Source: Gammaproteobacteria bacterium (GTDB taxonomy: Bacteria > Pseudomonadota > Gammaproteobacteria > Steroidobacterales > JABDKV01). Taken from it: a stretch of DNA of 54,341 bases. Both the position numbers and the translations under genes were made by a program. Location of the stretch: assembly GCA_029862165.1 (NCBI GenBank), contig JAOTXU010000022.1, forward strand, positions 1 through 54,341. The letters are read 5' to 3'. The notes below the pieces were generated by a model that had not been told where the DNA came from, made no database searches, and was given only the letters and a program-made list of their open reading frames with translations. How positions within the stretch are numbered: position 1 is the stretch's first letter; every line of letters begins with the position of its first letter. Positions 28,791-37,905 of the stretch are shown one piece after another.

Positions 28791-30974
28791 GTGCTCGATC
28801 GTCTTGCAAGGAAGATGGGCGTAGAAACCGGGTACTACGATTATCGCGGCGAGCACCGTACGGTGCCGACGTCGTCCTGTCGGCAAATTCTTGCAGCCAT
28901 GGGCTTTGCCGACAGAGATCCTGACAGTCAGTCAGCCGCTATCCAGTTTCAGGAAGATGAGCAATGGCTGCGCTTGCTCCCACCGGCATTTGTACTGAAA
29001 GCACATAGCGATCGCACAATTGCCCTGCACATCAGTGAAGATCAGCTTGACGTGCCATTACGCTGGCGTCTTTGGTACGAAGACGGGCGTTTGCGCACCG
29101 GCCACCTGCGACCCAGGGAGCTAAACCAGCGCGAGCAACGCGAAATTGATGGAACGGTTTGGCTGCGTTGCGATGCAAATCTGCCAGAAGATCTTGGCCC
29201 GGGTTATCACGAATTAGTCATACACGCGCCGGGTCGCAGCGAGGGTTGGGTCTGCAGAGTCATCGTTGTCCCGGAACAATGCCACGAGCCGCCGGAACTT
29301 ATTCACGGTGAGCGCATCTGGGGCCTTTCCCTGCAACTCTACAGCCTCCGTTCGGACCGCAACTGGGGTATAGGCGATTTCGGTGATCTCAAACGTCTTG
29401 CTTTAAAGAGCGCTCGCGCTGGTGCAGACGTACTGGGGCTCAACCCCTTACACGCGTTGTTTCCGGCCCATCCCGAATCGTATAGCCCCTATCGGCCATC
29501 GAGTCGTGCGTTCCTAAACATGCTCTATATTGATGTGCCCGGCATACCTGAAGCGACCCAGTGCGAGGACCTGCAAACTTTGGTGCGTGATCCGGCTTTT
29601 CGCACGAGATTGGCCAATTTGCGCAACGCAAACCGAATTGATTATGAGGCGGTCGCTGACGTCAAACTGGCGGCATTGCGAATGTTGTTCGAAGATTTTC
29701 GTGCCAGGCATTTGCGCAAGGCCACGGCTCGTGCGCGCGAATTTCAACAGTTTGTGACCGAATCCGGTCCACCATTGGAGACTCACGCACTATTTGATGC
29801 TTTGCATGCCCATTTTGCCCGTCGAAACGGTGGTTCGGCAGGTTGGGACGATTGGCCTGTCGATTATCACGACCCGTGTTCGGATGCCGTGATGCGATTT
29901 GCCCTTAGACATCGGGACTCGATTGATTTCTATCAGTATCTGCAGTGGATTGCCGACAGCCAGCTCGCAGAGGTTCAGGCTGCGGCTATTGAATCGGGCA
30001 TGGTTATTGGCGTTTATCGGGATCTTGCCGTAGGAGTCGCACCAAATGGTTCTGAAACGTGGGCAAACCAACGGCTTTATGTAGGCGATGCATCGGTTGG
30101 TGCGCCACCTGATGCATTGGCGATGGGAGGCCAGGACTGGGGCTTGCCGCCACTGCATCCAAAACGACTCGGACAGCAGTCCTACGCGAGTTTTGTTCAC
30201 ATGATACGCAGCAACATGCGCGATTGTGGTGCTTTAAGGATTGATCACGTAATGGGTCTGTTGCGGCAGTGGTGGGTACCGACCGGCAGCGACGCGTCTG
30301 AGGGCGCCTACGTCTATTATCCTTTTGATGATTTGGCTGGAATCGTCGCGTTGGAGAGTCAGCGGGCCGGTTGTCTGGTGATTGGCGAAGATCTGGGCAC
30401 GGTGCCAGAACAGATTCGGGAATCGTTGCCGGCTGCGGCAATCTATTCGTACCGTGTGCTCGTGTTCGAGAAAGAGGCAGATGGTTCTTTAGTTCAGCCG
30501 GAGGATTTTCCGCGTCGCGCGGTGGCGACAGTTAGCACGCACGACTTACCGCCACTGTATAGCTACTGGGAAGGCTCGGATATGCGCTTACGCGAGCAGC
30601 TGGGGCTATATCCCGACGAACAAACGCTACATCGTGCCGTTGCCGGGCGGGCACAGGACCGATCCGCCATTGTGAGCGCTCTGTCAAAGAATGGAATGTC
30701 GGCAGAGGATACGCAGAACATGAACACCCAATTGATGTCTGCTGTGCATCAGTATGTGGCACGCAGTTCCGCTGCAATCGTAATGGCACAACCTGAGGAC
30801 TGGCTTGGCATGACCGAAGCAGTCAATGTTCCGGGAACGACACCAACAGCCTACCCAAACTGGCGTAGAAAACTTAGCACCGGAATTGATGAAATGATGG
30901 ATCACCCGGCGGCACGCGAACTTTTTTCAATGATGAACGCGGAGCGCAGCCGCACCAGGCAATCGGTCAGTTGA
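28791..30974 (+). CDS. malQ: 4-alpha-glucanotransferase (amylomaltase)
   Basis: 727 residues from the GTG at 28791, chosen because GGAGGA lies 7 nt upstream. The ATG at 28776 is in frame but contains that ribosome site just after itself. GH77 landmarks are GISLQLYSLRSDRNWG-like text (WGLSLQLYSLRSDRNWGIGD), LRIDHVMGLLRQWW, VIGEDLGTVPEQI and STHDLPPLYSYWEG. The N-terminal extension of about 150 residues is usual in proteobacterial MalQ. It disproportionates maltodextrins so that GlgP can use them. The last 8 nt overlap the 3' end of glgA on the other strand, with no terminator between them. Confidence 0.96.
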   Translation: MLDRLARKMGVETGYYDYRGEHRTVPTSSCRQILAAMGFADRDPDSQSAAIQFQEDEQWLRLLPPAFVLKAHSDRTIALHISEDQLDVPLRWRLWYEDGRLRTGHLRPRELNQREQREIDGTVWLRCDANLPEDLGPGYHELVIHAPGRSEGWVCRVIVVPEQCHEPPELIHGERIWGLSLQLYSLRSDRNWGIGDFGDLKRLALKSARAGADVLGLNPLHALFPAHPESYSPYRPSSRAFLNMLYIDVPGIPEATQCEDLQTLVRDPAFRTRLANLRNANRIDYEAVADVKLAALRMLFEDFRARHLRKATARAREFQQFVTESGPPLETHALFDALHAHFARRNGGSAGWDDWPVDYHDPCSDAVMRFALRHRDSIDFYQYLQWIADSQLAEVQAAAIESGMVIGVYRDLAVGVAPNGSETWANQRLYVGDASVGAPPDALAMGGQDWGLPPLHPKRLGQQSYASFVHMIRSNMRDCGALRIDHVMGLLRQWWVPTGSDASEGAYVYYPFDDLAGIVALESQRAGCLVIGEDLGTVPEQIRESLPAAAIYSYRVLVFEKEADGSLVQPEDFPRRAVATVSTHDLPPLYSYWEGSDMRLREQLGLYPDEQTLHRAVAGRAQDRSAIVSALSKNGMSAEDTQNMNTQLMSAVHQYVARSSAAIVMAQPEDWLGMTEAVNVPGTTPTAYPNWRRKLSTGIDEMMDHPAARELFSMMNAERSRTRQSVS

Positions 30975-32406
30975 TCAGACTGCAAAAGAGTCGTTCATAA
31001 AGCCGGGTTTGTTGCTCCCAGGAGAAATTTTGTTTCATGCCGTTGGCAATCATCGTTTGCCGTCGCGGCCGATCGGCATATAATTCCAGCCCCGCATGTA
31101 ATGCCCACGACAATCCTGATTCGTTGGGATGCTCAAAAACAATTCCGGTGCCATCAACTTCGGTGTGTGGGATGACGGTGTCGGCCAAGCCGCCCGTTTT
31201 CCGTACTATCGGTATCGTGCCGTAGCGCAAACTGTACATCTGGTTCAGGCCACAAGGTTCGTATAGTGAAGGCATCAGGAAAAAGTCACTGCCTGCTTCG
31301 ATCAGATGGGCCAACGGGTCGTTAAAACCACGCCAGAATCCCGCTGCAGTAGGGTGCTTGTTGGCCAGCCAGCCAAAAAAATCCTCGTAACGTTCTTCAC
31401 CACTCCCCAATACGACGAGCTGGAGGCGTTTTTCGCTCAGCAACTGGGGCAGTACTTCGGCGAACAGTGCAAAGCCCTTATGCGTTACTAGCCTGGACAC
31501 GATACCGATCAGCGGAATATCAGGGTCCTCTGCCAAACCATATTGTCTTTGCAGATCGTTCTTGTTGCGTGTCTTGCCAGTCATGTCACTGGCGGAGTAG
31601 GTGTGCGAAATCAGCGTATCGCATTCCGGATTCCAAATATCGTAATCGACCCCGTTGAGGATTCCGTGCAGGTCGCCACATCGGTGTTTCAGCAAATCCT
31701 CTAAGCCCATGCCGTATTCCGCGGTGCAGATTTCCTGCGCGTAAGTCGGGCTTACTGTGGTCAGTGCATCAGCATAAAGAACACCGGTTTTGAGAAAATT
31801 AAGTCTTCCCTTCGCTAAATCATGCTGGTCAAACATCTCCCGGTGTCCGCCCAGACCCGTGGTGTCAATGATTTCCGCGTTGAACACGCCCTGATAACCG
31901 ATATTGTGGATGCTCAGTACCGACCGTGTGTTGGCAAATAGACGGTCCCAGGCATAAAGCGTTTTGAGGTAGAGCGGGACGAGGCTGCTTTGCCAGTCAT
32001 TGCAATGTACGATTTCCGGGGCCCAGGCCAGGTGCTGGCAATACTCGATTGCACATCGGGACAAAGTGTTGAAACGCAGGTGTTCGTCGTCATCTTCGGT
32101 GTAAATACCCGGTCGCTCATAGAGCATTGGGCAGTCGATGAAGTGGATAACAAGACCGTCTGCCTGGCTTCCGGTGAAAACCGAATAGCGCAGCCCGGAA
32201 CCACTGGTCGTCAGTTCGATATCCTGCAGGGTTTCGACCGCAGTCAGGCTGATTTGCCCACGATCGATGTCGCTGTACAGTGGCAGAAAGACACGCAGAT
32301 CGTGGCCGTGACGCTGTAATCGTGACGCTAATGCAGCAGTGACGTCGCCGAGCCCACCTGTTTTGGCGTAGGGCGCCAATTCAGAGCTGATCATACAAAT
32401 ACGCAA
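30967..32406 (-). CDS. glgA: Glycogen synthase (ADP-glucose)
   Basis: 479 residues, standard for bacterial GT5 GlgA. The N-terminal ADP-glucose motif AKTGGLGDVTAALASRL and the C-terminal MPSLYEPCGLNQMYSLRYGT are intact, so it should extend alpha-1,4 chains from ADP-glucose made by GlgC. It is transcribed towards malQ and diverges from glgC over about 120 bp in which I saw no confident promoter. Convergent 3' ends with malQ overlap by 8 nt, so antisense effects between synthesis and breakdown transcripts are possible. Confidence 0.97.
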   Translation of the reverse strand: MRICMISSELAPYAKTGGLGDVTAALASRLQRHGHDLRVFLPLYSDIDRGQISLTAVETLQDIELTTSGSGLRYSVFTGSQADGLVIHFIDCPMLYERPGIYTEDDDEHLRFNTLSRCAIEYCQHLAWAPEIVHCNDWQSSLVPLYLKTLYAWDRLFANTRSVLSIHNIGYQGVFNAEIIDTTGLGGHREMFDQHDLAKGRLNFLKTGVLYADALTTVSPTYAQEICTAEYGMGLEDLLKHRCGDLHGILNGVDYDIWNPECDTLISHTYSASDMTGKTRNKNDLQRQYGLAEDPDIPLIGIVSRLVTHKGFALFAEVLPQLLSEKRLQLVVLGSGEERYEDFFGWLANKHPTAAGFWRGFNDPLAHLIEAGSDFFLMPSLYEPCGLNQMYSLRYGTIPIVRKTGGLADTVIPHTEVDGTGIVFEHPNESGLSWALHAGLELYADRPRRQTMIANGMKQNFSWEQQTRLYERLFCSLIN

Positions 32407-32526
32407 TGCGGGGGCTCCAGTTGGTTCATGTCGCTATGGTCCGGGCTTTGCCACCGGATTGTCAACGCGCTTTACCGGAAGGCCGTAGTCAAGTAGCTTA
32501 TTGATGGCATTCTTTCGGAAGCCCAG

Positions 32527-33801
32527 ATGGAACAAGAGATCAGACAGACGCCACGTTTTGTCAGCCGACTCACCCGGGATACCTTGGCATTGATACTGGC
32601 CGGTGGCGGCGGGACGCGACTGCTGGATCTGACGCGTTGGCGCGCCAAGCCGTCGATGCCGTTTGGCGGCAAGTTTCGTATTATCGATTTTCCACTTTCC
32701 AATTGCATCAATTCAGACGTGCGGCGTATTGGCGTGCTGAGTCAATACAAGGCCTATTCACTGATACGTCACATTCAGCAAGGTTGGGGATTTTTGCGTG
32801 CTGAGCTGGGCGAATTTGTCGAGTTGTTACCGGCGATGCAACACCTGCATACGGGTTGGTACGCTGGCACTGCCGACGCGATTTATCAAAACCTCGATAT
32901 TGTGCGGCGTCATGCCCCACGGCATGTACTGGTTCTGGGTGGCGATCATATTTACAAGATGGACTATGGCAATCTGCTGGCCTCTCACGCGGAGGCAGAT
33001 GCCGATATGACTGTAGCGTGTCTTGAGGTGCCACTGGCCGATGCCAAAGGCTTCGGTGTAATGCAGGTCGATGAGCATAATCAGGTCACGGATTTCGTGG
33101 AGAAGCCCACAAATCCTCCGCCGATGCCGGGTAGCGATACGCATGCACTGGCGTCTATGGGCATCTATGTTTTCAAAACGGAGTTTCTCTTTGAGCAACT
33201 CTCACGGGACGCGGATCAAAGCGACTCGAGTCATGACTTTGGTAAAGACATTATTCCGGCCTGTATCAATCGCTACAATGTGCTTGCTTATGCGTTCAGA
33301 GATCCTGTCAGCGGGAAAAAAGCTTATTGGCGTGATGTCGGTACCGTTGATTCTTACTGGGCCGCGAACACAGAGCTCCTGGGAGTCACGCCGGAACTCA
33401 ATCTTTACGATAGGGACTGGCCGATCTGGACGTACCAGGCACAGGTGCCACCTGGAAAGTTTGTTTTTGATCTCGAGGACAAACGCGGCATGGCCGTGGA
33501 CTCGATGATATCGGGCGGTTGCATTGTATCGGGTGCGACGGTAAGACGGACACTGTTGTTTTCCAACGTGATTGTGGAGAATCATTCGTTGGTGGAAGAT
33601 TCAGTCATTTTGCCAAATGTGCGAATTGGCGCAGGTTGTACGATCAGGAAGGCAGTCATCGACAAAGGTACGATTATTCCGGACGGCACCGAGATCGGTA
33701 TTAGCCCGGAGCAGGACCTGCGGCGCTTTCGCATTACCGAAGGTGGCGTAACGCTGGTTGTACCGGAAATGCTTGGACAACAACTACACCACGTACGATG
33801 A
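32527..33801 (+). CDS. glgC: Glucose-1-phosphate adenylyltransferase
   Basis: 424 residues. Nucleotidyltransferase domain with [15 protein letters not shown] and [19 protein letters not shown] (allosteric and substrate Lys region), [14 protein letters not shown], and [10 protein letters not shown]. The C-terminal left-handed helix has hexapeptide repeats ([24 protein letters not shown]). It makes ADP-glucose, the committed step of glycogen synthesis. The arrangement glgC-pgi, with the pgi ribosome site overlapping the glgC stop region, ties supply of hexose phosphate to storage. Confidence 0.97.
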   Translation: MEQEIRQTPRFVSRLTRDTLALILAGGGGTRLLDLTRWRAKPSMPFGGKFRIIDFPLSNCINSDVRRIGVLSQYKAYSLIRHIQQGWGFLRAELGEFVELLPAMQHLHTGWYAGTADAIYQNLDIVRRHAPRHVLVLGGDHIYKMDYGNLLASHAEADADMTVACLEVPLADAKGFGVMQVDEHNQVTDFVEKPTNPPPMPGSDTHALASMGIYVFKTEFLFEQLSRDADQSDSSHDFGKDIIPACINRYNVLAYAFRDPVSGKKAYWRDVGTVDSYWAANTELLGVTPELNLYDRDWPIWTYQAQVPPGKFVFDLEDKRGMAVDSMISGGCIVSGATVRRTLLFSNVIVENHSLVEDSVILPNVRIGAGCTIRKAVIDKGTIIPDGTEIGISPEQDLRRFRITEGGVTLVVPEMLGQQLHHVR

Positions 33802-33808
33802 AGGACTC

Positions 33809-35458
33809 ATGAATTCCGTTGCAACCGGGCGGGCCTGGCGCGCGTTGATCGCGTACAGCGAGAAAAACAAGTCCGTGCATATGCAAAACTTATTTGCTCG
33901 CGACCCGGATCGCGCAAAGCGATATTCCGCGCTATTTGAAGATATCTATCTGGATTACTCCAAGAATCGCATTGACGATGAAGGCATGTCGTTGTTGCTG
34001 GATCTGGCGCAGGAGTGTGATGTCGCCAAGGGCATACAACGCATGTTTGCCGGTGAGCATATCAATATCACAGAGGATCGGCCGGTCCTGCATACCGCGT
34101 TGCGCAACCGTAGTGATCGAGCAGTGCTTGTAGATGAAACCGATGTGATGCCGGCAGTCAGAAAAGTATTGTCGCGTATCGAGAAATTCAGTAACGCAGT
34201 GAGGGGAGGGCGGTGGCAAGGCCACACTGGTAAGGCTATTAGTGACGTGGTCAATATCGGTATCGGGGGCTCACATCTGGGTCCGCAGATGGTTACCGAG
34301 GCCTTGCAGGCCTACGCCCAGTCTGGTTTGCGTGTGCACTTTGTCTCCAATATTGACGGTGTCGATATTAGCCGTACGTTGCAGACCGTCAACGCCGACA
34401 CGACGCTTTTCATCATCGCATCGAAGAGTTTTACGACGCAGGAAACCATGACAAATGCCCATGCGGCACGGGACTGGTTTCTGCAACAAGGCGCCACTGA
34501 GGCAGACGTTGCCAGACACTTTGTGGCTGTTTCGACCAACCGTAACGAGGTCGCCAGGTTTGGTATCGATACGGACAATATGTTTGGCTTCTGGAACTGG
34601 GTGGGTGGCCGCTATTCGCTCTGGTCGGCCATCGGACTGCCGATTGTGCTCAGTGTGGGCTTTGCGAGATTCAGTGAGCTGTTGGCCGGTGCACACGCCA
34701 TGGATGAGCATTTTCGCCGCACCCCGCTGGAACAGAACTTACCCGTGATACTTGCCCTGCTGGGCGTCTGGTACATTAATTTTCTTGGTGCACGCTCACA
34801 CGCGATCCTGCCGTATGCAGAACATCTGCGCTGGCTGCCCGACTATCTGCAACAGGCAGACATGGAGAGCAATGGCAAACAGACAAACCTGCACGGATCA
34901 TTTGTCGACTATCAGACCGGTCCGGTGCTGTGGGGCTCGCCAGGCAGCAATGGTCAGCATGCCTATTTTCAGTTGCTTCATCAGGGTACACATCTGGTGC
35001 CAGCGGACTTCATCGCGGTCGTAAATCCATCGCATGATCTGGCTACACACCACGAACTGTTATTGGCTAATTGTCTCGCGCAGAGTGAAGCCCTGATGCT
35101 TGGCCGCACTCTGGAGCAGACTACTGAGCAAATGCGTGCTGACGGGTACGATGACGATACTATTCAGAGGCTGGCGCCGCATCGCGTTTTCGATGGCAAC
35201 CGGCCCAGCAATACGATCCTGCTGCGTCAGCTGGAGCCACGCAGTCTGGGCAGTCTGCTGGCGTTGTACGAACACAAGATATTTGTCCAGGGGCTCATCT
35301 GGGACATCAATTCATTCGATCAGTGGGGAGTTGAGCTGGGCAAGCAACTTGCCAGCGAGATTCTGCCCGAACTCAACGAGGGTCCTGCGCAGGGTCGCAA
35401 TACCTCTACGCGTCTATTGATAGAGTACTGTCGCAGTCAAACAGATAAAAAGCACTAG
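33809..35458 (+). CDS. pgi: Glucose-6-phosphate isomerase
   Basis: 549 residues from the ATG at 33809, preceded by GAAGGA; the frame also opens at 33758 within glgC. Family signatures are [36 protein letters not shown] and the C-terminal [13 protein letters not shown] region ([19 protein letters not shown]). It interconverts glucose-6-phosphate and fructose-6-phosphate, so it links gluconeogenesis with the glycogen and Entner-Doudoroff enzymes around it. Starts 7 bp after glgC. It ends 14 bp from the end of the convergent receiver-like gene, with no terminator visible. Confidence 0.97.
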   Translation: MNSVATGRAWRALIAYSEKNKSVHMQNLFARDPDRAKRYSALFEDIYLDYSKNRIDDEGMSLLLDLAQECDVAKGIQRMFAGEHINITEDRPVLHTALRNRSDRAVLVDETDVMPAVRKVLSRIEKFSNAVRGGRWQGHTGKAISDVVNIGIGGSHLGPQMVTEALQAYAQSGLRVHFVSNIDGVDISRTLQTVNADTTLFIIASKSFTTQETMTNAHAARDWFLQQGATEADVARHFVAVSTNRNEVARFGIDTDNMFGFWNWVGGRYSLWSAIGLPIVLSVGFARFSELLAGAHAMDEHFRRTPLEQNLPVILALLGVWYINFLGARSHAILPYAEHLRWLPDYLQQADMESNGKQTNLHGSFVDYQTGPVLWGSPGSNGQHAYFQLLHQGTHLVPADFIAVVNPSHDLATHHELLLANCLAQSEALMLGRTLEQTTEQMRADGYDDDTIQRLAPHRVFDGNRPSNTILLRQLEPRSLGSLLALYEHKIFVQGLIWDINSFDQWGVELGKQLASEILPELNEGPAQGRNTSTRLLIEYCRSQTDKKH

Positions 35459-35472
35459 CTTTGCGGCTAATC

Positions 35473-35931
35473 CTAATTATTCGTCTGAGAATTCAAGATC
35501 GCGCCCCGGACCCGGCGACGCAGGGCCCGCTCGACCACGGGGAACTCCATCACGTCGTGCACGCCGGCGCGCATCGCGGCGACGGCATCCGGAATTTCCA
35601 TATGTCGACACATCAGGATCACGGCGAGTTGGTGCTGCTCCCGTTCGATGGACTGCAAGAAGTCGTTGATGGCTGTTTCCACCAATTGGAAATTCGCCAC
35701 AACACACCCGCAAGCCGCCCTGGGGACACTGTCCAGAAACGTCTTTGGAGTGGCGTAGCTGTATACCGGCCAGCGCATACCGGCCAGAGCCGCATTAAGT
35801 TTGCGGCGCGTGGCCGGGTCGGATTCGACTACGTAAATAGCGGTATTTTGTTGTACCTCGGATATCTGAACTGCCACGGCATCGACCCCGTCAAGTGGGC
35901 CAATGCTCGCGGAAGACGCTTTCTTGCGCAA
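35473..35931 (-). CDS. Receiver-like protein lacking the phospho-acceptor Asp
   Basis: Up to 152 residues from a TTG at 35931 without a good ribosome site; a GTG at 35877 has GGGG 8 nt upstream and would give 134 residues. It has the outline of a response-regulator receiver domain (TAIYVVESDPATRRKLNAAL, then AVAAMRAGVHDVMEFPV). Three key places are altered. The acceptor position reads VVANFQL where DxRM is normal, the T/S switch segment reads LMCRHME, and the KPF motif is EFPV. It should not be phosphorylated in the usual way. It is 9 bp downstream of fixJ on the same strand, so it is likely a third part of that signalling operon. No output domain. Confidence 0.8.
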   Translation of the reverse strand: MRKKASSASIGPLDGVDAVAVQISEVQQNTAIYVVESDPATRRKLNAALAGMRWPVYSYATPKTFLDSVPRAACGCVVANFQLVETAINDFLQSIEREQHQLAVILMCRHMEIPDAVAAMRAGVHDVMEFPVVERALRRRVRGAILNSQTNN

Positions 35932-35940
35932 TAAGGAGAT

Positions 35941-36552
35941 TTACTTATCGAGTACGCCGGCGAGTTGTACCAGATGTGCGATGGAACGTGCACCCATTTT
36001 TTCCATCACGCGGGCGCGGTGAATCTCAACCGTACGTTGGCTGACACCGAGTTCTTGCGCAATAACCTTGTTGGCATTGCCGGCAACTACCATCGCCATA
36101 ACTTCTGTTTCGCGCGGTGTAAGCCTGGCAATTCGTTCCGAAACATCCTGTATTTTCGCGGCGCTGCAGCGGTCTACCTGATTGCGCTCCAACGCCTGAT
36201 GCACCCTTTCAAGCAGCTCCTCATCGCGAAAGGGCTTTTGGATAAAATCAATTGCGCCATGTTTCATCGCATCGACGGCCATCGGCACGTCGCCGTGTCC
36301 GGTGATAAATACAATTGGCATCATGCTGCCACGCTTTTGTAGCTCGTCACGCAGTTCCAGACCGCTCATCTGCGGCATCCGGACATCGAGGAGCAAGCAG
36401 CCCGGACGATCATCCGGGCAGCGTTCCAAAAATTCTATAGGCGAGGAAAAACATTCTACTGAAAGCGATTCCGCTTCCATCAACAGGCTCAAAGAATCAC
36501 GCACGGCTTCGTCGTCATCGACTACAAATACTGTTCCTGTCTGAGTTGTCAT
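35941..36552 (-). CDS. fixJ: FixJ-family response regulator
   Basis: 203 residues. N-terminal receiver with acidic pair VVDDDEAVRDS, phospho-acceptor in LLLDVRMPQMSG, switch Thr in FITGHGDVPMAV and Lys in FIQKPF. C-terminal LuxR-type helix-turn-helix (LTPRETEVMAMVVAGNANK, then SQRTVEIHRARVMEKMG). This is the FixJ/TtrR arrangement. It starts 1 nt after the sensor gene's stop, so the kinase in the same transcript is its expected partner. In rhizobia FixJ activates microaerobic genes when oxygen falls. The targets here are unknown, though the sensor keeps the haem residues. Confidence 0.92.
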   Translation of the reverse strand: MTTQTGTVFVVDDDEAVRDSLSLLMEAESLSVECFSSPIEFLERCPDDRPGCLLLDVRMPQMSGLELRDELQKRGSMMPIVFITGHGDVPMAVDAMKHGAIDFIQKPFRDEELLERVHQALERNQVDRCSAAKIQDVSERIARLTPRETEVMAMVVAGNANKVIAQELGVSQRTVEIHRARVMEKMGARSIAHLVQLAGVLDK

Positions 36553-37674
36553 CTAATTACTCACTGCGGTGGGCAGCACTATACTAAAGCTTGCACCACC
36601 TGTTGGATTATTTTTTGCTTCCAGCCGCCCACCATGCGCGGAAACGATGGAACGGCTGATGGATAAACCCATTCCCGTGCCCAGTTCTTTTGTCGAAAAA
36701 AATGGGTTAAATATCTCCGAAATCAAGTCCTCAGGTATTCCGGGCCCGTCATCGCTGACTTCAACAACCACCTCTTCCCGCCCACGATTGGACGCCTGGA
36801 TGACGATCTGCCTCGAGGCGGGCACCGTTTCGATCGCGTTTCGAATCAGGTTTAGCACAACCTGCTGAATCTGTACCGGATCGATCCAGGCCGGCGGCAA
36901 GTCTTCATGCTCGCGAAATTCGATCCTTACGCCATACAGACGTGCGTCCACTTCGGCCAACCGCAGCGCCTCCTGAACCACAGCCACCAGATCGTGGCGT
37001 TCCCGCTCCGCTGGCTGCTTCCGCGCCAAGTTACGGATGCGGCGAATAATTTCCCCTGCGCGTTCCGCCTGTGCACCTGTCTTTCCCAGAATTTCCAGCA
37101 GTCGCTCCTCTTCCAGTTGTCCGCTGCTGATCAATCGCCTCGCAGCTTGTGCATATGTTGCGATAGCGGTTAGTGGCTGGTTGATTTCATGCGCAATCCC
37201 GGCCGCCATTTCGCCTAAGGTACCCAGACGCGTTACGTGTTCCAGTCTTTCCTGTTGTTGGCGTAGCATGCCCTCAGTTTTTTTGCGCTCGCGAATATCT
37301 CGAATTATACCGACAAACTTTTTTCTTGTGCCATGATGAATCGCCCCGACGGATAGATCCAGAGGGAATACGTCACCATTCGCGTTTTGCCCTTTTACTT
37401 CTCGACCGATCCCGATGATTCTGTTCTCGCCGGTCCTCAAGTGGCGAGCGATATAACTATCGTGCTCCGATCGATATGGCTCGGGCATCAACACAGAAAC
37501 GTTTTGACCAAGGATGTCCGCAGCCGGGTAGCCAAATAATTTTTCCGCAGCCTTATTGAAAGTCTCGATTACGCCCTTGTCGTCGATGACGAGGATAGCG
37601 TCCACCGCCGCACCGAGAAGGGCGTCAAATCTCGCGTCCGCGAGGTTTTCCATTCTGTCTGAGCGTTGCGTCAA
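36553..37674 (-). CDS. fixL: FixL-type haem PAS sensor histidine kinase (soluble)
   Basis: 373 residues if started at the TTG at 37674, which has GGAGGAG 6 nt upstream. The ATG at 37653 lacks a site, and the frame is open to 37770. One PAS domain (about residues 12-130) holds MPEPYRSEHDSYIARH and IIGIGREVKG. In Bradyrhizobium FixL the His of HDSYI is the haem ligand (His200) and the Arg of IIGIGR is the oxygen-contacting Arg220, and both are kept here (about H71 and R91). The kinase core has H-box GIAHEINQPLTAIATYAQ, N-box NLIRNAIE and G-boxes DDGPGIP and GTGMGLSISRS. No membrane segment is present, so it is a cytoplasmic, probably oxygen-responsive, sensor. It heads an operon with fixJ and the receiver-like gene. 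Confidence 0.92.
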   Translation of the reverse strand: MTQRSDRMENLADARFDALLGAAVDAILVIDDKGVIETFNKAAEKLFGYPAADILGQNVSVLMPEPYRSEHDSYIARHLRTGENRIIGIGREVKGQNANGDVFPLDLSVGAIHHGTRKKFVGIIRDIRERKKTEGMLRQQQERLEHVTRLGTLGEMAAGIAHEINQPLTAIATYAQAARRLISSGQLEEERLLEILGKTGAQAERAGEIIRRIRNLARKQPAERERHDLVAVVQEALRLAEVDARLYGVRIEFREHEDLPPAWIDPVQIQQVVLNLIRNAIETVPASRQIVIQASNRGREEVVVEVSDDGPGIPEDLISEIFNPFFSTKELGTGMGLSISRSIVSAHGGRLEAKNNPTGGASFSIVLPTAVSN

Positions 37675-37764
37675 GATCGGCTCCTCCAGTGTGCTGCAAG
37701 CTGCTGTAGGCAATTGGATCGTGTACAATTCTGCCGCAGACTGGCGACTTCTGCACAGCAATCG

Positions 37765-37785
37765 CGACAAATCCTGCGTTTGTCG
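37765..37785. promoter_or_regulatory. Inverted repeat CGACAAA-N7-TTTGTCG
   Basis: Exact 7-bp inverted repeat in the spacer between the fixL operon and the AddB-like gene. It uses the same half-site as the palindrome at 37812-37823, 27 nt further on. The pair is a candidate operator for either divergent unit. Confidence 0.5.
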
Positions 37786-37811
37786 ATTTCAGGACTACTG
37801 CGAGGCTTTGT

Positions 37812-37823
37812 TTTGTCGACAAA
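37812..37823. promoter_or_regulatory. 12-bp perfect palindrome TTTGTCGACAAA
   Basis: The two TTTGTCG half-sites overlap at the central CG to make a perfect palindrome, about 140 bp upstream of the fixL start and 83 bp upstream of the AddB-like start. It does not match LexA (CTGT-N8-ACAG) or FNR (TTGAT-N4-ATCAA) consensus sites. Confidence 0.5.
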
Positions 37824-37905
37824 GGGATTAGAGCGCGCATTCGGCAACGCGGCCCAAGCGGCCGTTGGCTGATGATACGGACTCAGGAACCGGACTGTAA
37901 CAACT

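Noticed and set aside
37845..37871. GC-rich imperfect hairpin (CGGCC-caag-CGGCCG region) before the AddB-like gene
   Set aside because: The arms pair only with bulges and there is no T-run, so it is too weak to list as a terminator.
37675..37905. LexA or FNR box in the fixL/AddB spacer
   Set aside because: The palindromes present do not fit CTGT-N8-ACAG or TTGAT-N4-ATCAA, so no named regulator is assigned.
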